The notes: generated by a model not told the origin, from the letters alone. Shown: positions 35,505-48,088, numbered from the stretch's first letter. The stretch is DNA of 64,000 bases from Chiridota heheva (GCA_020152595.1 JAIGNY010000697.1:1-64000); one strand, 5' to 3'. Numbers and translations: made by a program.

Positions 35505-36142
35505 AATTAGGTGACTTAAATGAATTAGGTGACTTAAGTGAATTAGGTGACTTAAGTGAATTAGGTGACCTAAGTGAATTAAGGGTCTTAAGTAAATTAG
35601 GTCACTTAAATGAATTCGGGGACTTAAGTTAATTAGGTGACTTAAGTGAATTAGGGGACTTAAGTGAATTAGGTGACTTAAGTGAATTAGGTGACCTAAG
35701 TGAATTAGGTGACTTAAGTGAATTAGGTGATTTAAGTGAATTAGGTGACTTAAGTGAACTAGGTGACTTAAGTGAACTAGGTGCCTTAAGTAAATTAGGT
35801 GACTTAAGTGAATTAGGTAGCTTAAGTGAATTGGGTGTCTTAAGTGAATTAGGTGACTTAAGTGAATTAGGTGACTTAAGTAAACTAGGTGACTTAAGTG
35901 AATTAGGTGACTTAAGTGAATTAGGTGACTTAAGTGAATTAGGTGACTTGAGTGAAATAGGTGTCTTAAGTGAATTAGGTGACTGAAGTGAATTAGGTGA
36001 CTGAAGTGAATTAGGTGACTTAAGTGAATTAGGTGCATTAAGTGAATTAGGTGACTTAAGTGAATTAGGTGACCTAGGTGAATTAGGTGACTGAAGTGAA
36101 TTAGGTGACTTAAGTGAATTAGGGGATTTAAGTGAATTATGT
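35505..36142 (+). repeat. 18-bp minisatellite, about 35 copies
   Basis: The unit is TTAGGTGACTTAAGTGAA, with frequent single changes. The minus strand keeps a 178-codon frame of HLIHLS repeats, which is a period artefact. TTAAGTGAATTAGG junctions create many short palindromes (CTTAAG). Confidence 0.96.
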
Positions 36143-37795
36143 TAAGTAAATTAGGTGAACAGTGAACTAGCGGGAATTAAAGCAAAAACTTTTTTGAGAG
36201 CTTAGCAAAAGTAGATTTTCGGCACAACTATTTATACACTTTAGCCAGGCTAGACTCTAGGATTTGTTTAGCATACAGTAGCTAATACCATCAAATATGA
36301 AATGTTTAGAACGGGTATGATTGTTTTAAACTGTGTACATTTTTAACACTGATTGAGTGCTACCTGTTAAAGAGTCTGCTACATGTAAGTGTAAAAGTGA
36401 CCTTCCTGTGTACAGTGTGATGTCACAAAGGCAAATCCCTGACAATTGTGTATTGTTTGAAAATTACATTTCAGAACTTATTCCTTGAGCAGTTTCCAGT
36501 TTCCAATTTCCAGTTTCCAGTTTCCAATTTATGATATACTGTACTGCCAGGCCAGTTTTCAATTTCCAGTTTATTTCCAAATTATTCCACTTCGCGTTTT
36601 AACAAAATTTGCCCTATGAAGGTGTGAAGTATGTGAAATTTGTTTTATTTGGACAAATTGTTAGAAGATTCAACCTTTGAACATCGAAATTGACGCTATA
36701 TTTCTCATTTACACGTAAATTCATTTCGAAGTTAAGAAATATAATATGTGTTATGTCTGTGGAGTTTTAAGCATAAAGAAACTTGTAAAGTGTATTTCTT
36801 GTATATTCATAGTAAACAATGTATAATTTCATTAAGTCATATTCAAAGAAGCATGTGTTTGCTTTAAGTAAGTATTGCTCGATGGTGCATAACTCCTGAC
36901 CTCTAGACACAAAGAGTCCTTACGCGTATATTGCACTGATGATTGGAAATGACGTTAACCGCAGGATTGTTTATCGAAACGGTGTTAAGGGGAGCAGGTT
37001 ACGCTAATGGGTCGGCAAGATTTTGGAAGTCACTCAAAATAACGCTGCTGAAAATGGTGCTATTTTTACGATTTCTGCACCAAATGAAATAATTAATCCA
37101 GTTTTCAGGGTGTAATTAATCCAATGAAGAACTCCTTGATGTTTAATTATTAAGTTTTTATAAAATTATAGCATTTTTTGTTGACTTGTCTCAACTACCT
37201 GTGTGGGCGAATAATTGCGTGATACCTTTTCAACTCGTTAAGAGAGTGTCCTTTGAACGGGATGAAAATGACACTGGCAGTTTTATACCGTCCATGTTCC
37301 AAGAGGCGCTTTCAATTGCCTGTTCTTAAATTACTGGAAGCATTTTGTGTATATTTATTGAAATAGGGTATTTATAACCCAGGCAGTTAAAAAGAATGTG
37401 CTTTGCCCATTTTCCCATGAACGTTACCATCTAAGTAGGCTACAGTCAAAGAAAAATATTTGTTTGGTGCTATAGAAATACATAAGAATTGTCTTGGATC
37501 TGCCTGTATGATATACTGTACTGCCAGGCCATTTTTCAACACACTAGCACACTCTTTGAAATGCTCCTAAACAGAAAAAGATATTGTTTCTTTAATATTC
37601 CTATTAAGAAAATAAATATTCACAGGATAATTCCTTAAAAAATGCATGAATTCCCTGCAATGGACTATACAGTCAAAAGTATGTAAATAATAGCACATTT
37701 TATTCAATGCGCATTGCTACAATAAGATTCACGTTTCTTCCTGTGAATGCAGACCCTACTGAAAATAAGGAATTAAGTTGGATTGTGCATGGAGT
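36143..37795. other. Noncoding with small repeats
   Basis: Holds a cluster of TTTCCAG/TTTCCAA heptamers (36491-36530) and a duplicated word ATGATATACTGTACTGCC starting at 36531 and again at 37508. No gene recognised. Confidence 0.5.
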
Positions 37796-38030
37796 GGGAC
37801 AGCTCGCTGAGATTAAGATTGAGCGGGGGGGTTCAGCTAGCTGGGATTGGGATTGAGGGTAGGGAGGTGAGCTGGCTGGGATTGGGTTTCAGGGTGGGTA
37901 GATGAGCTCGCTGGGATTGGGATTGAGGGTGGGTGGGTGAGCTCACTGGGATTGGGATTAAGAAAGAGGGGGTGGGTGGGTTAGCTCACTGAGATTGGGA
38001 TTGAGATTGGGGGTGGATGGGTGGGTACAA
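37796..38030 (+). repeat. G-rich degenerate minisatellite, about 46-bp unit
   Basis: Five loose copies of GAGCTCGCTGGGATTGGGAT followed by TGAGGGTGGGTGGG. Clusters of GGG could form G-quadruplexes on the plus strand. Confidence 0.8.
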
Positions 38031-39620
38031 TAGTATATCACTGACCCTCTCCTCTTCACATATTTTCTGGAATTGCCCAATTTCCCCCCCCCAGCCGCAG
38101 ATCGCTGTTTATGCACATTAGTATAACGACAATGAATGACCCCATGCCTAATACTGAGTACAGTTTGCGGCGTGACACATAGACCTGTATGTCAATTGTA
38201 TTCAACATGTTTATGTTACTGTTCCCTGACAGATGAAGCAATCCTGAATTAAGTCTAGGCGCCTAGGCCTAAGATAATTATGTCCATAATATAGGCCTAA
38301 TCTTAACGATTCATCAAAAGATTTTGAGGTCTAGTAGGCTCTACAGACTATCTGCACTCTTTTAGTTCTAGGGTAGGTTTCTCCTTCCCAACCCCAAGAA
38401 TAAGTTACGTCCCAGTGTTTCATGCTTCACTGCCTTCACCGAACTGTGCAATTATCGATTTAGCATGACACTTCCTGGTTTAAAATCAGATTGTTGCGTC
38501 TATCATGAAATATACGTTACACATACAATATGATTAACATCTGTAGAATGTCATCTTTATTGTTTGTAGTAGCAGTAAATTATATTTCATTCTCTTTCCT
38601 TTCTATTTCTCTGCAAAGTCCACAATCTTAGGAAAGCATATTTCACTCATTAAAATATAATTAGCTACAGGCTACGTGTCGTTCTGTTGCAGTGGGAAAG
38701 TCGTATGTCTTAGTCTATGTGTGGGCCTATAGAGGGAAACGCCTACAACAAGCAAAGGTCTGAAGGTCTAATATGAAATCAAATTTTGCAAAGTGATATT
38801 GGGTTTAGATCTTTTGAAATCTGAATCGGCAATTTCCGGATAACTATTTTAAATAATTTCACATGACCAAGATGTACGTGTCTACAATGGATCAATCGTA
38901 TGGTAGCACGAAACTAATTATTTTCCTCATTAAAGACTATGATAAAAGAGTCAAGTTCGGGTCCTTTTTGTTCCAGAATGTTATAGATTTGGGTTCTTTT
39001 GTGCTGTTTTTTAAAAAAGTACCATCTAATATCTCTTGGATGAGCGTACTTTTAATAGGGGGTCACCAGAGGTGTTGGCCCTTTTTTGGGGACTGAAGTG
39101 AAGAAGTGTTATACACCCTCATCAAATCACTCAAATTTGGATATGGGTCCATAGTAAAATAGTTCCCCATGAAACTTTTACTGAAACAAATCTCGTCAAG
39201 TTAAGATATGCATAGTCAAGACCTATCCTCTCTCTACCAAAACAAAGGAAAAGTTCCCCCAGCATTTGATTGGTCAAAGTACTGAAGAAATCACGTTCGG
39301 CTAAACTCGGTTTGAAAAGGTGTATAATGTCAGCAAAAGGACAGTATAGCTGTACTGTTTGATTTTGCTTGGAATGATCGGTGTTATTCAATGACGACAC
39401 ATCAAAGTATAATGGTTCTAGATCTAGCATGGAGTTGGACACAGTTATTATCGGAACATGTATATCCTATAGGCATTAATTTAGCATAGAACAGGGATTA
39501 GAAATAGAATGGGCCTAGCCTCAGATCTTGGATGGACTGCAAAATCCATTTTCCCGCAACAGCGAACAAGCATGCACAGCAGTTACATGTACATGGATAT
39601 TTAACAAAATAATGCACGAA
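38031..39620. other. Noncoding, nothing recognised
   Basis: Frames of 61-103 codons on both strands (for example 38863-39096 plus, 39131-39442 minus) have no domain pattern. Several TAGGCCTA-type words occur near 38262-38300. Confidence 0.45.
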
Positions 39621-39627
39621 GCAGGGC

Positions 39628-39809
39628 CGTTAGTTCCCGCCACAAAAAGTGGAGTGTGAGCCCTTTGGAAGATGGACCCAAAGAGGTCCAAGCAGAGCCC
39701 TTAGCAGAGTTTTCGGATCTCCTTCCCCCAAGCCCAACATTTCTACCAGTTTACCAGTATGTGGTTCCCGAGAGGCTAATTCCAGACATTTTCAAGCACA
39801 TATTATGGG
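39628..39809 (+). other. Possible exon or transposon relic, unrecognised
   Basis: One frame stays open with protein-like composition (LAEFSDLLPPSPTFLPVYQ, then YVVPERLIPDIFKHILWAL) and reaches a donor-like GTAAGC at 39810. VVPERLIPDIF weakly recalls the segment before the zinc-binding part of gypsy-type integrases (VVPxxLRxxVL), but the HHCC residues are absent. It may be a diverged exon or chance. Confidence 0.22.
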
Positions 39810-39997
39810 CTCTGTAAGCACTTTTCCTTGGAAATATTGACACGAAATATGTAAATGGGAGGCGATCGTTGCACCACCGGAGCATATTCCCTCCCAATAA
39901 TTGATGGGGAAGGCATGCATGTATCATAGGTTAAACCCGAGGGAGGGGAAGGGCATTTTCATATTGAAGTGGTAGGTATGTGCCCAGAATTTCAAAA

Positions 39998-40215
39998 TTG
40001 GATTGCAGTATGAGATTTTTTTGGTAACTGCAGTATGACAGTACTGTATATGATTTTGATACCTAAAGTATAAAAGTAAGTGATTTTTGATACCTGTAAT
40101 ACAAAAATAAATGATTTTTTATACCTGCAGTACAAAATTAAATGATTTTTGAGACCTGCAGTATGATGAAAATATGCCATTTTGTTTAGATCTGCAGTAT
40201 GAGAGATTGAATTTT
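39998..40215 (+). repeat. Degenerate minisatellite, about 40-bp unit
   Basis: Five to six loose copies of CTGCAGTATGA or CTGCAGTACAAAA followed by TGATTTTTGATACC. Confidence 0.75.
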
Positions 40216-40483
40216 TGATACTTGCACTACGAAAATTCTAAAAAAAAGACAACTGCTCCGGGGCACATGTATAAATACCTCACATATGGAAGTGCCTTCA
40301 CACACCCCCGCCTTCCCCCCTACCCCTACCCCAAAGGCGGAATTAGGAAAGCTGCATGCGGAAAATCCTCCTGCCCCGCACGCTTTGCAAATATGTAGCC
40401 CTTTTCTACTGTGATTTCTTATGATTCCATGAGCTTCCTGTAACCTCCCACTTACTAGTTAAGTTTGGTGTTCACAAACTCTA

Positions 40484-40934
40484 AATCGAATGCTAAGTAA
40501 CCCCGCTCAAATTGAATGCTAAAGTAACCCCGCTCAAATTGAATGCTAAAGTAACCCCGCTCAAATTGAATGCTAAAGTAACCCCACTCAAATTCAATGC
40601 TAAAGTAACCCTGCTCAAATCGAATGCTAAAGTAACCCCGCTCAAATCGAATGCTAACGTAACCCCGCTCAAATCGAATGCTAAAGTAACCCCGCTCAAA
40701 TCGAATGCTAAAGTAACCCCGCTCAAATTTAATGCTAAAGTAACCGCGCTCAAATTTAATGCTAAAGTAACCCTGCTCAAATCGAATGCTAAAAGTAACC
40801 CCGCTCAAATCGAATGCTAAAATAACCCTGCTCAAATCGAATGCTAAAGTAACCCCGCTCAAATCGAATGCTAAAGTAACCCGCCCAAATCGAATGCTAA
40901 AGTAACCCCGCTTAAATCGAATGCTAAAGTAAAA
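40484..40934 (+). repeat. 27-bp minisatellite, about 16 copies
   Basis: The unit is CTCAAATCGAATGCTAAA followed by GTAACCCCG. Copies vary at TCGAAT/TTGAAT/TTTAAT. Its minus-strand frame of nine-residue repeats is an artefact. Confidence 0.96.
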
Positions 40935-41379
40935 ACGCTCATGGCATCTACTACCCATATAGTTTCAAATTAGGTAGAAAATAATAAGCTTCTGTGACTA
41001 CCATAGGCCTAGCAACCGTTTATATTTTTAATGCAAGCCTGAGGGCCTTTTAGGCCAATAGAAACAAACGAGGGACGACTGAGAGGTCGATTCGTATCCT
41101 ATAATCGCTCTCATTCGGCGTACGTGGTGTAGCCCATGTAGCGCGCGGGTGGAACATTATTTCCCCATCAAAGTTTATAGGCCAACTTTAGTTCTCAACT
41201 TTTCAATTAATTTTGTATTTCTTCTGTTAATCTAATAGGCAGATAGGTTTAATCATCGATACTCCATTTACAGTACTGTCTCAATCATTTTCTTTAATTT
41301 TCGTTAATTAGCTACAAAAGTTTCATTCTGCAAAATCTTTACGAAAAGGAAACGCCAATAGTTGGAACTTCAGTGTGCT
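40935..41379. other. Noncoding, nothing recognised
   Basis: No domain-bearing frame. TAGGCCTA-like words occur near 41005. Confidence 0.45.
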
Positions 41380-41925
41380 TTCCCCCTGCACGCCAGAAAG
41401 TTCGCTTCCCCTCCCCTTGACGTTTGTGTTTATCCTTCTGCACGCCAGAAAGCTCGCTTCCCCTCCCGCTTGACGTTTGTGTTTATCCCCCCTGCACGCC
41501 ATAAAGCTCGCTTCCCCTCCCCCTTGACGTTTGTGTTTATCCCCTGCACGCCAGAAAGTTCGCTTCCCATCCCCTTGACGTTTGTGTTTATCCCCTGCAC
41601 GCCAGAAAGTTCGCTTCCCCTCCCCTGACGTTTGTGTTTATCCCCCCTGCACGCCAAAAAGTTCGCTTCCCCTCCCCCTTGACGTTTGTGTTTATCCCCC
41701 TGCACGCCAGAAAGTTCGCTTCCCCTCCCTCCCTTGATGTTTTTGTTTATCCCCTGCACGCCAGAAAGCTTCCCCCCTCTTTCCCCTGCACGCCTCCCAC
41801 TCCCCTTGACGTTTGTGTTTATCCCCTGCACGCCAAAAAGTTCGCTTCTCCTCCCTATTGACGTTTGTGTTTATCCCCTGCGCGCCAGAAAGTTCGCTTC
41901 CCCATTCCCCCTTGACGTTTGTAAG
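41380..41925 (+). repeat. C-rich minisatellite, about 52-bp unit, 11 copies
   Basis: The unit is CTGCACGCCAGAAAGTTCGC, then TTCCCCTCCCC, TTGACGTTTGTGTTTATCCC. Unit length varies by a few bases through the C runs, so all frames shift and no protein is implied. CpG-containing words (ACGCC, TTCGC, GACGT) are kept across copies. The last copy runs into GTAAGTGTG. Confidence 0.95.
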
Positions 41926-42369
41926 TGTGTTTTTTTCTTCTTTTTTCGCTTACATCTAACCCTTAAAGACCCAGGGACAAAACGTTTCGGATCTTTTTTC
42001 TTTCTTTTTTTAAAATTAATTTGCACAACTTTACTTTCGTTTTCTATCACTACAAGTTTAGTTTATATGAATGCTAAGACAATACAAATTTTAATAAAAA
42101 AGTCAAAATTACGAAAAATATCGACATAGATAAGCAAATTTGCAAATTTTAGGCGAACTTAGGCCAAGTTTTTGAGTTTGCATGTTTTCTTGGGAATAAC
42201 GAAAATGGAAGATTTTTTTACACATTTAGATTGATTGTGAAATTTCCTTTCAATTGATACCAGTCTTATTTTTTCTCAAAGCAAAACATCAAAAACAATG
42301 AAAAACAACAACAATTAACAAGAAAGCAATCCATAGAGTTGCTGATTTTATCACCTTACGCATACAGCA
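41926..42369. other. Noncoding, nothing recognised
   Basis: T-rich and A-rich mixed sequence. Confidence 0.45.
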
Positions 42370-43597
42370 TTGTGGGGGAATTAGCTAAGAGGGTCACTAT
42401 AGCTCTGTGACTTTTGGCACAAAAATGTACACATTAGTACATAATTACCCTCTAAAATCACATATTTGACCTCCGATATCTGACCCTTGACTCTAATCAC
42501 TGAAACAACTTCTAAAATTGTTCACATTTATCGTACCCTACTGTATGACACAATTCATGCTCACGTCACACTTACCATTCCATAACTATAGGGAAAGTGG
42601 TAAGAAGTGGTCAATAGCTCTGTGACCTTTGGCCTTTTGACCCCAGAGTCTATGGGACACAAATTCATGTACCAAGGTACCGTGCCAAGGCACAACAATG
42701 GGTTGGTATAGGTCTGCATTTTGAGTTTAAAATGATGCAAATTTTGAATAAAAACACTTATTTGATCTTTGATCCAGGACCTTTGACCCTTTGACCGCCC
42801 ATTATTTTAATTTGTGTTAGAATGTTAAACCCTACCCACCTATGCAATTTGTAAAGGTAACCAAGCAATTCCTATCAAAAGATACAACAATAACCAAAAA
42901 CTTGTTTCATTTGACCTTTGTACCCTACCCCAAAGCCTTGGAGACATAATTACCCCATAAAATTGCATAATGACCTTTGACCCTAACCACAAAAACAACA
43001 TCTGAAATTGTATCTTACTGTCATTTATCTTACCCCACTATAATGACACCGCTTACGCTCAGATCACTCTTACCATTCCAAAACTATGGAGAAATGGTTA
43101 AAAGGGGTGACTAGCTCTGTGATCGTTGACCTTTTGATCCCAGACTTTACGGGACAAATGTCTATTACCACAGTATTATGATACAAACATATGATTGGTA
43201 TAGGTCTTACACTTTCGGAATCTAAAGTGGCACAATAATGTACAAATTAGTACATAAGTACCCCCTAAATTCACATATTTGACCTCTGACTTCTGACCCA
43301 TGACCCTAATCACTGAAACAACATCTGACATTTTTCACACTCATCGTAGTCCAATTATAATTCAGTTTTGTTAAATTGGTAAACCCTACCCACCTAATGA
43401 ATTTGTAAAGATACTAAGTAATTCCATCAAAAGATACTGCCATCACCAAAAACTTGTCCCATTTGACCGTATCCCAAAACCTTGGAGACAAATGTTTCGT
43501 GCCAGGGGTACCCGTCCACCAATTTTGGTTCATGTGTGTATTAGTTTTTGAGTTATGAGCGATACAAAATTAATTGCTGCATACGCACATATGCACC
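42370..43597 (+). repeat. Diverged composite repeat with TTTGACC words, CA tail
   Basis: Blocks recur in changing order: TAGCTCTGTGA with ACCTTTTGA (42400, 42605, 43110), CCCTAATCACTGAAACAAC-like (42490, 42975, 43300), AAACCCTACCCACCTA (42828, 43380) and TAGTACATAA (42435, 43243). The offsets of about 490, 550 and 810 bp suggest a tandem element with internal rearrangement. It ends directly in a CA microsatellite like the repeat at 29.8 kb. Confidence 0.65.
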
Positions 43598-43650
43598 CTC
43601 ACACACACACACACACACACATACACACACAGAAAAACACACACACACTT
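43598..43650 (+). repeat. (CA)n microsatellite
   Basis: Interrupted CA repeat at the 3' end of the composite repeat. Confidence 0.95.
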
Positions 43651-46180
43651 TCCAAATGAGAATGTAAAAACAAAAAAATGAAACTTTGCTCTAAAAACTG
43701 TGCCCATTACTAATTTATTCATTTAAAATGGTTTTTGTGGTGGCTGTCATTTTGAAAATGTTGTCTTCGAATAGAGTGACGACCTCATTTATCCACATGC
43801 AATCATGGAGGCTGCAATCTTTTGCTCTTATTTCCATGTGCACTGCTTGAACACCATATCAAGTAAGCGGGACTTATAATAATGCAAGCCAACAGGAATG
43901 AAATCAATCTCCGCCAACCAGACCACCTGTCCCTCACCATTCTACATGCGTGGTAAAATATATATAATGTGTGCATGGCGTTATGCACACACTCTGATGC
44001 AGACCCTAACCCCTGGGTGTACTTGATGAGAATGGCGCACCTGCGCCTCTCCATTGTATAAATAGTTTGTAAGTTTTTTCTATAAGTGCTTAAAAAGGTT
44101 CTAACCAATGACGTCCAAAAAAGCTTGCTGAGTATTCACGAAACGAAGATGCATTGATTTTCACAAAGCCGTCAAACAAAATATAGTGTAAATCGTTGAT
44201 GGTGTCTATATAGCAGCAGAACATTTGCAATAAATTGTTTTCCTGAGCTTCGCTTCTGCATATAGAAGGCCATTCCTATTATATATACAGGCTTTGCATA
44301 GTCGAGCATGTTGTTCTTCCATTAGTAAATTTTGAATCAATTCAATTTTGAGCATTTCGAAAATTTGTGCTTCTAGCGGTCAATGAGTCATTCAAATTCC
44401 TTAAAATAGTCTAATTTAAAAACAAATAAAAAATTGCATGACATTTTTTAGAGAGATTATTTAGTTTGTGTGTGTATCAAGGTCTAAAACTGTAATTATG
44501 TTTATTTAAAAAGTTTGAAATTTTGAAACACAGGAAGCTTTCAGATAATTGCAATTCCAGCAGATCACATGAATATCTTTTTATATCAAACCAATCGTCC
44601 TCGGATTGAATATGGAAGATTTTAAGGTTGCAAATGATAAGACAAGATATATAAAAAAACAAATCCATATATATTTCTGTGTAAATGGTTTATAAACTAG
44701 TGAAATAGAATTACAGCTGCATGGAAACCATTTCTTCGTAATTTTCACATTTATTCCTCACCTCGGTAATTCCCAGATATGCCAGTTGGACATGCTTACC
44801 AACGCAATCGAACGGGGTATCAGTATTAGTTTTTAGTGTTTTGTGACAGATCAAACTATTTTGATAGGGAAACTTGATACCACTAATTAGGGGAAGATAA
44901 TTATGAATACATGTGAATCAATGCCTAAGAGGCTGTGATCCCAAACAGAATGTGGGGCAGTGGCTCCAACCACTGCCTGCTCAGAGACTCAAAGCAGACA
45001 ACGGGATAGTGACTACTCTTGTCATTTTCAGGTAAACCATACTGCCTTGCCTCTGCTTTATAACGTCTGCTTAATTTTTTCTTCCGTATATACTAAATTG
45101 CAAAAGGAGTAAATCTCAAGAACTTGATCTCATTCAAGAAGATGAAATCACAAAAAAATTGTTTCCTCTTCGAAAAAAACAGATAAAATATTTTTACTAT
45201 TTATTTTCTCCCATGCGAAGCAAATTTGAAATTACGGCCCGGTCACACGATAAAATTGAAAAGCACAATATAAAGATTAGTTTCATTTGAACTTGCCAGT
45301 TGTGTAGTGAAAAATCATTGTCACCTAATTATTTACATTTTGTTATAATCTTAACATGAATAATTAAACGGGTGTGTAAATGAAGAAAAAAAATGTGTGT
45401 ATTACACGACTGAAAAAAAGGCGGGCGCGAATCCAAGGTTAGGTGCCCTACCCCAATAAAAAACGTCAAAACATGGCACTGTGGTGTGCATTCCTGTTTA
45501 TTATATTTAGTATATTCCAAATACTGTTGCAATGCACACATGTCGAACTAAAATATGCAGCATTCTCATACAGCCCAATTAATTAATTTCTGTGACCAAT
45601 ACATTTTAAGATATGTTAAGTCTTTTCACCACCTTTTCCTGAACCTTCCTATACCTTGTAAATACTTAAAGGAGTAAAACATACATGTCTAAGGGTGGAA
45701 CATAAATGTATTCTTAGCAACTACTACCTTTAAACATACGTATTATTATACAATACATAATAGAGAAAAACTAAGGAGTGGTTTTATTGTCCGGGAGAAA
45801 CCCAATAGTATTTGTTATTCTATTACACGTTGCCATTTTGATTGATTAGGAAGGCTTATTTTTGGGACGAATGACCGATGAGTGACATGAGGTCAAAAGT
45901 AGATAATTTTCATATGGCGTGGGTAAATGTGTGTGTTGGTGTGAGTGGGTGGGTGTATATATTCGTAGGTTTGTGTTTGTGTGCGTTTGTAAATACCTAC
46001 AAAAGTTCACGTCTAAAATAATTGTATTTTCAGTATTTTCAAAAAACAAAACACGTGACGATATTTTAATATCACATTAATCTGAAAGGGGTCCACGTAT
46101 TGAATACCACCATTGCATTGTGCTGGGTATTCTTGGTCCACGGTGTGCAGTGTGCATGGTTTAAATATTGCTTAAGTAAA
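43651..46180. other. Noncoding, nothing recognised
   Basis: A 101-codon minus frame (43803-44108) has no domain. A GTGTGG/TGTGTTT-rich patch lies at about 45925-45990. Confidence 0.45.
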
Positions 46181-46194
46181 TTAGGTTATGAGTG

Positions 46195-46520
46195 TGCTCA
46201 GATATCCCATATATGGGCCAGATATAAAAAAATGGCCTAGATATGAATTCCATATATAGGCCTACATGGGATTGATATGAATTCCAGATATATGCCATTT
46301 AAAGAATTGACCAGATAGGTAGTACAGTTTTATATGGCCAGATATAAATATAACATTTTATATGGCCAGAGATATATAAAGTTATATTTGATATATAAAC
46401 TTTCATTTGAGCCATATTAATTTGTATACAAGTTGTGCTGAAGTTTTCCATATAAAACTTTATATTAGTATATAAAATTTGACTCACATATATAGCCAAT
46501 TCTTTATATGGCTTAATACA
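46195..46520. repeat. AT-rich foldback-prone region with TATGGCC words
   Basis: TATATGGCCAGATATAAA and its near complements (TTTATATGGC, CCATATATAGG) recur in both orientations, giving several possible hairpins. The words are related to the AT-rich satellite at 52.7 kb only in composition. Confidence 0.55.
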
Positions 46521-47030
46521 ATCTACCTCAGAACCACTCGACCACCAATATATAACCCCAAACACTCTCTTTCTCTCTGTTGATCTGTATTGCTATTTAC
46601 ATTCTAAACACGTGTGATCATTGTTTTTAGTTTAATTCAGGCTAAGCCTTCATAGTTTGAGCTTTATTCAAGGTAGATTCACATTCCATCATTTTCATTA
46701 ATGGCAAAAGCCAATTGTTTTAATTTCGTTGATACCAGAGACCACTTCACTTAATTTTCTTTTTGAGTCTAAAAAATTGATTGTATGGATGTTCTTTTAT
46801 GACATGAGCTTATTTTTCATTACATTCCATTGGAAAGTTTTAACTAAGTCTTGACCTAAAATATCCCCACCCCTTGGTCAGAAGGATTTGAGCATAGTGA
46901 TGGCGCTATGCAAAAATATTTGATGTAAAAAAAAAGATCTCTGGAAATGGACAAAATGGCGTCCAGCAAAAATAAACTTGAGGAAATAAAATAAAAAATA
47001 TGTGTTCGGAGAATTACTTACGTAAGAACG
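46521..47030. other. Possible decayed 5' LTR zone, no gene
   Basis: This lies just before the BEL/Pao primer-site-like word. I see no second copy of it after 49.4 kb, so an LTR cannot be confirmed. Confidence 0.35.
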
Positions 47031-47623
47031 TTTTTGGTAGCAGAGCTAGGTTGCAAGTTAAAGTATGTTTTGACCGATTTGGAGTTCGTGATTCTCAACA
47101 AAAATCGAAGATTTCCACGGATTTAATACAGAACTGCGTCACATTGGAAACTGAAAAGTGAAAATATAAACGATGCGTTAGGCTGCTGTAACTTAGGCTG
47201 AAGATAATGAACTAAAGTAAATGAAAGAAGGAAACTGTGATAAGTTTAACGTCAAGTTATGGTGAGTCGTTAAAAAAACCCCATTAAAAACAGCGTTGTG
47301 GGCGTGACAAGATATAAAGCATAACATAAAGCTAAATAAACAGGATTTCTAGATGAACGTAACCCACTTAGGCCTAGCCTACCTAGTTTGAACCAGAGCC
47401 CCTATATCAGTATAAAGTATGCCTAGCCCTACTCAAGTTCAAGTAGCCTATTAAACGTACTGTGATTATCATTATGAAAAGTCTCTTTTGCCCATAACGT
47501 GAAGTCAAGTGTTTTTCCAACCGCTAACTTTGCCAATCTACGTGACATTTTTAACCTCGCCAAATTAAAAGTGACATTCAAGTTCAACGTTCATTTGATT
47601 TGGAGCCCAAGCCCTTGGCACAA

Positions 47624-48088
47624 ATGAATATGGAGAAATTAAAAAATAAAAGAAGAGACAAAAAGAGTCAACTAACGCGTACTCTGAACAGTGGCATAGA
47701 ACTCACGGAACAAGAAAATAAAGATAAAAAGTTAATATGTCAACAATTGAAAAAAGCTGAGGAACATTTTGTAAATTTGGAAAAGATACACGAAAGTATT
47801 GTATCAGTTACAAAAGATGATGCTGCCTTCGAAGAATGCGAAAACTGGATGATCGGGGTTGAAGAAAATTATTGGAAAATAACAGCGGAAATTAGATCGG
47901 CACTACATCTAAAGGAAACCATTAAGCCACCTGCAAATTCTATTCTGGAGGAAGATGAAGAAGAAAAACAGTCTACAACAGATGAAACGACATCAGATGG
48001 ACAACATCAAGATCAACAAAGAACATCTGAAAGTGACTCCGGACCACATCAAGCAGCAGATCATAAAAAAATCAGAAGCAGCAACTAA
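47624..48088 (+). pseudogene. BEL/Pao Gag N-terminal region
   Basis: The ATG at 47624 follows an in-frame open stretch from 47600. The product is highly charged with heptad-like helices (MEKLKNKRRDKKSQLTR, KLICQQLKKAEEHFVNLEKI, ENYWKITAEIRSAL), as in BEL/Pao Gag N-termini, then an acidic linker (EEDEEEKQ). The frame ends at 48088 because an A7 run at 48065-48071 shifts it; the Gag core continues in the next frame. Gag would package the element RNA into particles. Confidence 0.72.

Noticed and set aside
35502-36038. 178-codon HLIHLS frame on the minus strand
   Set aside because: Product of an 18-bp period; no start context, signal or conserved non-repeat part.
10000-36150. CRISPR array among the regular repeats
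   Set aside because: Repeats are contiguous without unique spacers, and the window is animal nuclear DNA.
40455-40958. 167-codon minus frame of GYFSIRFER repeats
   Set aside because: 27-bp minisatellite artefact, with a second frame equally open.
41362-42129. Proline-rich frames in the 52-bp C-rich repeat
   Set aside because: Unit length is not a multiple of three, so each frame is a patchwork; no coding constraint.
43803-44108. 101-codon minus-strand frame
   Set aside because: No recognisable motif, no splice or promoter support.
46521-47030. 5' LTR of the BEL/Pao element
   Set aside because: Tempting from the primer-site-like word, but no matching copy downstream and no clear TG...CA ends.
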